Source of the DNA: JALHTV01 sp049510055
GTDB lineage: Bacteria; Planctomycetota; Phycisphaerae; SM23-33
Direction: 5' to 3'
Length of the DNA: 18,946 nt
Assembly: GCA_049510055.1 (NCBI GenBank)
Contig: JBEKZI010000079.1
Span: forward strand, 1 to 18,946
Shown in pieces: positions 14,503-18,946 of the stretch (the stretch's first letter is position 1; every line of letters starts with the position of its first letter). The position numbers and the translations under genes are program-made. The notes below the pieces were generated by a model that did no database searches, was not told the DNA's origin, and was given only the letters and a program-made list of their open reading frames with translations.

Positions 14503-15579
14503 TTATATCGGCTCGGCCAGTTCCTGCAACTCCTTGAGCGTGGCCGCGAAATCCGCCGGCCAGGGGGCCGTCAGGGTCATTTCCTTGCCGGTTCGCGGGT
14601 GGCGGAACTGGATCGTGTGGGCGTGCAGGGCCTGGCGGGTGATGAGCGGGCCCTCGGCGATGTCGGCGTGGCCCAGGAGCTGGCTGCGATAGACCGGCCC
14701 GCCGCCGTACATCCGGTCGCCGACGATCGGATGGCCGATGAAGCTCATGTGCACGCGGAGCTGATGCGTCCGGCCGGTCTTGGGGTACAGCTCCACCAGC
14801 GTGAAGCCCGCCCGGCAGGCCCGCAGGCGGTCGAACCGCTGGAGCACCTTGTAGCGCGTGACGGCCTCTTTGCTCGTCACCGGATACGGCCGGCCGGTGT
14901 CGCGATGCACGGCGTACTTCTCGCGGATCTTGGGATGCTTGCCGATGGGCGCGTCGATGACGTCCTCCTCGACTGCGATCACGCCGTGGACGATGGCGGT
15001 GTAGGTCTTGTGGACTTGCCGCAGTTCGAACTGCTTTCCCAGCCGCCACAGGGCCAACTCGCTCTTGGCGACCAGCATGATGCCGGTGGTGTCGCGGTCG
15101 AGCCGGTGAACGATGCCCGGCCGAGAGACCTCGCCGCTGGTGGGCAGCTCGGAGATGTCGCGCCAGTTCAGCCGGAAGTAGTACGCCAAGGCGTTCACCA
15201 GCGTGCCGGTCCAGTTGCCGCGGGCCGGATGCACGATCAGGTCAGCCTGCTTGTTGATGGCCAGCAGGTCGTCGTCCTCGTACACCACGTCCAGCGGGAT
15301 GGGCTCGGGGGGAATTTCCTTGGGCCGGACCGGCGGCAGCATCATGTCGATCTGGTCGCCGGTGCGGATGACGTAGCTGGGCTTGACCAGATGGGCGTTG
15401 ACCGTCACGTTGCCTTCGCGGATGTACTGCTGAAGCGAGGTGCGGGAGAGGTCCTTGCCCAGCCGCCCGGCCAGGTATTTGTCCAGCCGCCGGTCGGGCA
15501 GGGCGCGGCGGATGTCGATGCGCAGATGCTCCAGGCCGTCCTCGGCCTCGGTCTCCAGCGGCGTCTCGACGACCTCCAT
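14503..15579 (-). CDS. rluD: RluD-family 23S rRNA pseudouridine synthase
   Basis: RluA/RluD-family enzymes convert uridines in rRNA to pseudouridine. The 358-residue protein has an N-terminal S4 RNA-binding domain (about 30-80, with RRLDKYLAGRL and SLQQYIREGNVTVN). The catalytic domain carries PGIVHRLDRDTTGIMLVAKS; Asp161 is the catalytic residue. KTYTAIVHG and KTGRTHQLRVHMSFIGHPIVGD are the other family motifs. A 15-residue acidic leader precedes the S4 domain. The annotated ATG has only a weak site upstream. An in-frame CTG at 15645, directly after GGGGAGAG, would add 22 residues beginning AKRKHNTSR and may be the true start. Family membership is certain; which uridines it modifies is inferred from the RluD-like S4 layout. 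It follows the corrinoid gene by 95 bases. Confidence 0.92.
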   Translation of the reverse strand: MEVVETPLETEAEDGLEHLRIDIRRALPDRRLDKYLAGRLGKDLSRTSLQQYIREGNVTVNAHLVKPSYVIRTGDQIDMMLPPVRPKEIPPEPIPLDVVYEDDDLLAINKQADLIVHPARGNWTGTLVNALAYYFRLNWRDISELPTSGEVSRPGIVHRLDRDTTGIMLVAKSELALWRLGKQFELRQVHKTYTAIVHGVIAVEEDVIDAPIGKHPKIREKYAVHRDTGRPYPVTSKEAVTRYKVLQRFDRLRACRAGFTLVELYPKTGRTHQLRVHMSFIGHPIVGDRMYGGGPVYRSQLLGHADIAEGPLITRQALHAHTIQFRHPRTGKEMTLTAPWPADFAATLKELQELAEPI

Positions 15580-15674
15580 GGCCCCGGCATCGGCCGGGAC
15601 GGCCGAATCGAGCGGGCGAGACGTGTTGTGCTTGCGCTTGGCCAGAGACTCTCTCCCCTGCCGCTTGACGGGAC

Positions 15675-16298
15675 TTACAACAGGCTCTTGGCCAGGTCCA
15701 CGGCGCTGGCGGCGTCGGGGGCGTAGCCGTCGGCCCCGATGTCGTCGGCGTAGGCCTGGGTTACCGGCGCCCCGCCGATCATGGTCTTGACCGCCATGCC
15801 GGCGGCCTTGATCGCCTGGACCACCGCGCCCATGTTCGGCATGGTCGTGGTCAGCAGGGCGCTCATGGCACAGAGTTGGGCCTGGTTGGCCTTGCAGGCC
15901 TCGACGAACTTTTCCGGCGAGGTGTCCACGCCGAGGTCCACGACCTTCAGGCCGCCGCCGGTGAGCATCATCCCCACCAGATTCTTGCCGATGTCGTGCA
16001 GGTCGCCCTTGATCGTGCCCAGGACCACCGTGGCGATGGGCTGCACGCCAGCAGCTTTGAGCTTCGGCCCCAGGACCTCCAGACCGCTCTTCATCGCCCG
16101 GGCGGCGATGAGCACCTCTGGCACGTAGATTTCGTTGGCCTTGAAACGGTTGCCGACGATCTCCATGCCGGCGATCAGGCCCTTGTGAAGCACCTCGGCG
16201 GGCGCCAGGCCCTCTTTCAACGCCTCCTCGGTGAGCTTCACGACCGTGCCGCGGTCGCCCTGAACCAACGCGTTCGCCAATGCACCCAAGTCAGCCAT
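15675..16298 (-). CDS. Corrinoid (B12-binding) protein of methyltransferase systems
   Basis: This is a 207-residue two-domain corrinoid protein of the MtbC/MtaC/MetH-like group. The N-terminal helical cap domain (about 1-85) includes LIAGMEIVGNRFKANEIYVP. The Rossmann-like B12 domain (about 88-207) has the DxHxxG motif as GDLHDIG (98-104), with His101 as the lower cobalt ligand, then SALLTTTMPNM and IGGAPVT. Such proteins carry a methyl group between a substrate-specific methyltransferase and an acceptor such as tetrahydrofolate. No methyltransferase or activator gene is next to it, so its substrate cannot be named. The ATG is well supported by GAGAGG seven bases upstream. It is followed by rluD and preceded by a 150-base gap holding a GCAAAGAC tandem. 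Confidence 0.92.
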   Translation of the reverse strand: MADLGALANALVQGDRGTVVKLTEEALKEGLAPAEVLHKGLIAGMEIVGNRFKANEIYVPEVLIAARAMKSGLEVLGPKLKAAGVQPIATVVLGTIKGDLHDIGKNLVGMMLTGGGLKVVDLGVDTSPEKFVEACKANQAQLCAMSALLTTTMPNMGAVVQAIKAAGMAVKTMIGGAPVTQAYADDIGADGYAPDAASAVDLAKSLL

Positions 16299-16345
16299 GC
16301 CACATCCTCTCCATAACCGTTCTAGGCGGCCCGAAACTCTTTTCG

Positions 16346-16363
16346 CAAAGACGCAAAGACGCC
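16346..16363. repeat. Short GCAAAGAC tandem
   Basis: GCAAAGAC occurs twice in direct succession and is followed by GC, in the spacer between the TPR-like gene and the corrinoid gene. A nearby 11-base palindrome, ACTTGTCAAGT (16373-16383), contains TTGACA on the minus strand, but no matching -10 follows. The rest of this 150-base spacer holds nothing I can name. Confidence 0.5.
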
Positions 16364-16448
16364 ACGCCGCTAACTTGTCAAGTCACCAAACCGCCAGGAC
16401 GGTGGGAACGGCGAAGGTTCGGGGCAGCTCCGGACCGCCTGCGGCTGG

Positions 16449-17105
16449 CTAGTGCGCGGGTTTGGTGGCAGCCGGGGCGGAGCTGGTGGTGGCCATCCGC
16501 ACGGGCGACTTAATCTGGTCCAGGTGGGCCAGAGCAATCCTGGCATCCGTAGCCGCCGGCGTGCCGCCCAAATCCGTCATGGCCGTGACGGCCTGATACT
16601 CTTCCGTCGCCGTGGCAAAGTCGCCCTCGCTTTCCGCCACCCGCCCCAGCCCCAAATGGGCCTCGGCGACCGCCAGACGCTGATCGGGATACCTCTGAAG
16701 AACGCGGCGGAAGTAGGCCGCCGCCTGATCGGCCAGGGCCTTCTGACGCGGATCCGCCACCATCCCTCCCCCCGTCACGAACTGCGCCAGGCAGTATCGG
16801 CCCACCTGCATCGAGGCCAGGACGGCGATGTGCTTGTCGTCGGAATCCGCCAGGGTCTTCATGCCGTCCAGGAATTCCTGGGGCGGTACGTTGGGCAGCA
16901 GGACGAGCCGGTCGTACGTCGCCTGCAATTCGCGGCGCGCCCGGAGGTTTTTGCTCGCGCTGTACCACACGACGAGCACCGCCAAGAGAACCAGCACGGC
17001 GCCCCAGACGATGTAGGTCCTCCATTGCCTGAAAAATTCAACGCCCCTGCCGAGTTCCGCGGATAGGACGTTCTCCTGGAGTTCGTGGCGCCTCTGGGCC
17101 TTCAT
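16449..17105 (-). CDS. Membrane-anchored TPR-like protein
   Basis: This is a 218-residue protein with a charged N-terminus (MKAQRRHELQENVLSAELGR), one transmembrane helix at about 31-49 (YIVWGAVLVLLAVLVVWYS) and a periplasmic helical part. The layout resembles YfgM/TPR_21-type ancillary proteins. A TPR-like motif is visible at about 125-175: AAAYFRRVLQRYPDQRLAVAEAHLGLGRVAESEGDFATATEEYQAV. The C-terminus is an Ala/Thr/Pro tail. In the known family such proteins assist envelope protein assembly, but that role is inferred here. The ATG is nine bases after the lipoprotein stop and its AAGGG site overlaps that stop, so the two are co-translated. Confidence 0.75.
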   Translation of the reverse strand: MKAQRRHELQENVLSAELGRGVEFFRQWRTYIVWGAVLVLLAVLVVWYSASKNLRARRELQATYDRLVLLPNVPPQEFLDGMKTLADSDDKHIAVLASMQVGRYCLAQFVTGGGMVADPRQKALADQAAAYFRRVLQRYPDQRLAVAEAHLGLGRVAESEGDFATATEEYQAVTAMTDLGGTPAATDARIALAHLDQIKSPVRMATTSSAPAATKPAH

Positions 17106-17114
17106 GACACACCC

Positions 17115-17612
17115 TTACCGTTCGCTTTCCTTGAGGGGATTGACCGCCTGCTGAGGAACGCGCCCGGCAGTCCACAATTCGACCCGAATGTACGTGGGAT
17201 TAAACAGGCTGCCATCGGACACCGTGATATGGCACCGTTCGTTCTGCTTCTCGAAATCCAGCTTCAGGCTGCCGGTGGAGAACATTTCCGTCACCAGCGT
17301 CCAGCGGTTGATGGGCATCTGCCGCCGATAGAACCTGGCCACGGCGAACTTGTCGGGTGAGCCCTTGTACAGGTGGTCCACCCACCGTATTCCCGCCGCC
17401 GCCAGATTCCTACTGTACTTCTGGTCCAGATCGAACCCGACGGGTACCGGCAAGTCCGGTATCGGCGGGCGCGTCATCGCCGCAAGCTCTGGGGGTGAGG
17501 GCGGCCCGTTGGAACTGCTGCTCGGTTCGTTTTCCGTCTGGCGGTTGCAGCCGGCGGCCGCCGCGACGGCTAGAGCGATCAGCATCATGCCGGCCATCTT
17601 CAATCCGTTCAT
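17115..17612 (-). CDS. Putative lipoprotein of unknown function
   Basis: This is a 165-residue protein with a lipoprotein signal: hydrophobic core at about 7-20 and lipobox AAGC with Cys22. A Ser/Pro-rich spacer (about 23-58) follows. The C-terminal domain contains FYRRQMPINRWTLVTEMF, STGSLKLDFEKQNERCHITV and TYIRVELWTAG, a pattern of one helix followed by beta strands. I do not know its name. The ATG at 17612 is chosen because GAGAGG lies five bases upstream and the signal then starts cleanly; the frame is open to 17654. It is the first gene of a two-gene unit with the TPR-like membrane protein, which suggests a shared envelope role. Confidence 0.75.
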   Translation of the reverse strand: MNGLKMAGMMLIALAVAAAAGCNRQTENEPSSSSNGPPSPPELAAMTRPPIPDLPVPVGFDLDQKYSRNLAAAGIRWVDHLYKGSPDKFAVARFYRRQMPINRWTLVTEMFSTGSLKLDFEKQNERCHITVSDGSLFNPTYIRVELWTAGRVPQQAVNPLKESER

Positions 17613-17944
17613 TGCAGCCTCTCCCGCCGTATCTGAGTCGGCGCCTCGGTGCAAAGCCCACGCGGCCTCGTCGCCGCCCCGCCTACCGCTAGGCAGGTTC
17701 GCGCCATCGCTACGACGCTAAACTCGTGAATCCGCGGCGTTTTGTCAAGCTCAATTCCCCCTCGCGGACCTCCGTAGCCCCGGCGAAGGAGGCATGCTCC
17801 CCATAATCCTATTGTCAAACCCCCGCCCGTGACCGTAGTGTGTTGGGCCGGTTGCCGCGACACCGGCGGCGAGGTTTTTCGCAAGCGGCAAGCCGCAAGC
17901 GGCCAGCCGCAGGCCGCCTGGGCCTTGAGTCATGGAGAGACCCC
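17613..17944. other. 332-base divergent spacer rich in palindromes, no gene seen
   Basis: This spacer between the divergent lipoprotein and DUF1330-like genes holds no convincing gene. It carries several inverted repeats: GCCTA-CCGC-TAGGC at 17681-17694; CCTCC...GGAGG at 17769-17792, which resembles an interspersed hairpin element; and the GCAAGCGGC cluster at 17881-17917. A perfect minus-strand TTGACA (17743-17748) lies 131 bases before the lipoprotein start, but without a good -10. Confidence 0.6.
17881..17917. repeat. GC-rich nested hairpin cluster
   Basis: The units GCAAGCGGC, AAGCCGC, GCAAGCGGCC and AGCCGCAGGCCGC alternate. GCGGC-AA-GCCGC (17885-17896) and GCGGCC-AGCCGCA-GGCCGC (17899-17917) are perfect inverted repeats side by side. 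The block ends 27 bases before the GTG of the DUF1330-like gene, so it would be in its upstream region or 5' leader. Confidence 0.6.
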
Positions 17945-18307
17945 GTGATCGTCGTCTTGAACCTGTTCGACATCCGACCCGGTAAGGAGGGCGACTACGC
18001 CAGGTACCTTCGGGCCGTCCAGCCCATCCTGGACCGCTACGGCGCCCAGGTGCTGCTGTACGGCCTGACGCGCATGGTCTACATGGGCAATTGCACGCAG
18101 CAATACTGCGGGCTGATCGCCTACCCAAGCTTGGAGGAGCTGCGAAAGCTCTCCCATGACCCGGACTTCGTCAAAATCCGTCCCCTGCGGGACAACTCCA
18201 CCGCCAACTACATCCTGACGGCCATCGAGCACTTTCCCACCATGATCCACGCGGCGGAGTACCTGGAAAACTTCAAGCCTGCCTCGCCGGCAGACGGGCA
18301 CGAGTAA
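17945..18307 (+). CDS. DUF1330-like small protein, dimeric alpha/beta barrel type
   Basis: This is a 120-residue protein that begins MIVVLNLFDIRPGKEGDYAR and continues YLRAVQPILDRYGAQVLLYG. This is the pattern of DUF1330/dimeric ferredoxin-like barrel proteins (beta strand, helix, beta strand). AYPSLEELRKLSHDPDF is the matching second half, where related proteins place residues near a shared pocket. No catalytic residues can be named. The start is GTG at 17945 with GGAGAG five bases upstream; the open frame to 17840 runs through palindromic spacer and is not credible. It ends 15 bases before ilvD on the same strand, so the two are probably co-transcribed. Confidence 0.75.
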   Translation: MIVVLNLFDIRPGKEGDYARYLRAVQPILDRYGAQVLLYGLTRMVYMGNCTQQYCGLIAYPSLEELRKLSHDPDFVKIRPLRDNSTANYILTAIEHFPTMIHAAEYLENFKPASPADGHE

Positions 18308-18322
18308 AGATTGGAATTCCCC

Positions 18323-18946
18323 ATGAGAAGCGACCTCATCAAGAAGGGCCTGGAGCGCGGGCCGCACCGCAGCCTGCTGCGGGCGACGGGGCTGACTCCC
18401 GCCGACATCCGCCGGCCGCTGATCGCCATCGTCAACAGCTACACCGACGTCGTCCCCGGCCACGTGCACCTGGACGCCGTCGGCGAGTTCCTCAAACGCC
18501 AAGTCCACGCCGCCGGCGGCACGGCGATCGTCTTCAACACCATCGCCATCTGCGACGGCATCGCGATGGGCCACGCGGGCATGAAGTACTCCCTGGCCTC
18601 GCGCGAGCTGATCGCCGACTGCGTCGAGAGCATGTGCGTGGCACACGCCTTCGACGCGATGCTCTGCGTGCCCAACTGCGACAAGGTCGTGCCGGGAATG
18701 TTCCTGGCCGCCTTGCGGCTGAATATTCCGACGGTGTTCGTCTCCGGCGGACCGATGGAAGCGGGAAGAGTCGGCGGCGAGGACGTGGACCTGATCGACC
18801 AGTTCTACGCCGTCGCCCAGCAGAAGGTCGGCCGGATGACCGCCCGCCAGGTGGCCCGCTACGAGGCCAACACCTGCCCCGGCTGCGGGTCGTGCAGCGG
18901 CCTGTTCACCGCCAACAGCATGAACTGCCTGGCCGAGGCCATCGGC
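18323..18946 (+). CDS. ilvD: Dihydroxy-acid dehydratase, 5' part (runs off the window)
   Basis: IlvD dehydrates 2,3-dihydroxy acids to 2-keto acids in isoleucine and valine synthesis. The visible 208 residues match the N-terminal third of the usual 550-570. They include Asp78 in FNTIAICDGIAMGHAGM, Cys119-Asp120-Lys121 in CVPNCDKVVPGM, and Cys191 in CPGCGSCSGLFTANSMNCL, which are Fe-S and metal ligand positions in the family. The earlier ligand position reads VVPGHVHL rather than a PCN-type Cys, as in one branch of the family. The ATG at 18323 begins MRSDLIKKGLERGPHRSLLR, a normal start. It has a weak GGA site. The frame is open to the last base, so the 3' end lies outside. Confidence 0.96.
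   Translation, partial: MRSDLIKKGLERGPHRSLLRATGLTPADIRRPLIAIVNSYTDVVPGHVHLDAVGEFLKRQVHAAGGTAIVFNTIAICDGIAMGHAGMKYSLASRELIADCVESMCVAHAFDAMLCVPNCDKVVPGMFLAALRLNIPTVFVSGGPMEAGRVGGEDVDLIDQFYAVAQQKVGRMTARQVARYEANTCPGCGSCSGLFTANSMNCLAEAIG

Noticed and set aside
14599..15726. 375-residue plus-strand frame opposite rluD
   Set aside because: It is a shadow; rluD has the HRLDRDTTG motif and full family length.
16346..16363. GCAAAGAC tandem as a CRISPR remnant
   Set aside because: Only two contiguous 8-base units without spacers and no cas genes nearby; it is a simple tandem.
16374..16380. Minus-strand TTGACA in the spacer before the corrinoid gene
   Set aside because: The correctly spaced hexamer is CTTTGC, so no promoter is supported; the motif is part of the ACTTGTCAAGT palindrome.
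17743..17748. Perfect minus-strand TTGACA before the lipoprotein gene
   Set aside because: No -10-like hexamer is found at 16-18 bases; only GAGTTT/AGTTTA lie there.

Overview
The window looks like chromosomal DNA from a GC-rich, diderm bacterium, most likely a planctomycete of the Phycisphaerae type. The reasons are a Thr/Pro/Ala linker built from ATTRP/ATTQPA units behind the signal peptide of an outer-membrane protein, many small conserved but unnamed proteins, lipoproteins and Tat-type signals, and GC-rich palindromes between genes. The lineage is inferred from style; no rRNA or other strong marker gene is present. I see no phage, transposase, CRISPR array or defence island.

Layout, left to right. 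Bases 1-230 hold the possible 3' end of an unknown gene and an operator-like palindrome. Bases 231-5418 (+) form a tight operon for a MacAB-TolC-type tripartite exporter: periplasmic adaptor, separate ABC ATPase, separate FtsX-type permease and a TolC-family channel, joined by overlapping or nearly abutting genes. Convergent to it (5452-7653, -) lies rpmE - terminator - prfA - metallo-beta-lactamase-fold hydrolase. A Tat-exported alpha/beta hydrolase (7824-8993, +) follows. Next comes a minus-strand set of poorly known proteins: a membrane protein with an apparent frameshift, a small Arg-rich protein, and a DUF2007-like protein with a very acidic tail. Bases 10920-13086 (+) carry a lipoprotein alpha/beta hydrolase, tRNA-Thr(CGU) and a secreted GH10 xylanase.

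Bases 13136-17612 (-) carry a PflA/PflX-like radical SAM protein, a small GIY-YIG protein cut short by a TGA, a tRNA-Val(CAC) followed by hairpin repeats, rluD, an orphan corrinoid protein, a membrane-anchored TPR-like protein and a lipoprotein. After a 332-bp spacer rich in palindromes come a DUF1330-like small protein and the 5' two thirds or less of ilvD, which runs off the right edge.

The set mixes housekeeping functions (translation termination, L31, rRNA pseudouridylation, tRNAs, branched-chain amino acid synthesis) with envelope export and secreted polysaccharide-active enzymes (xylanase, possible esterase). This suits a heterotroph living on plant or algal polymers. I did not find a convincing new multi-gene system. 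The most interesting points are local: the TGA inside the conserved end of the GIY-YIG protein, the one-base frameshift in the membrane protein, a possible CTG start for rluD, the palindrome upstream of the exporter operon, and the hairpin repeats abutting the tRNA-Val 3' end.
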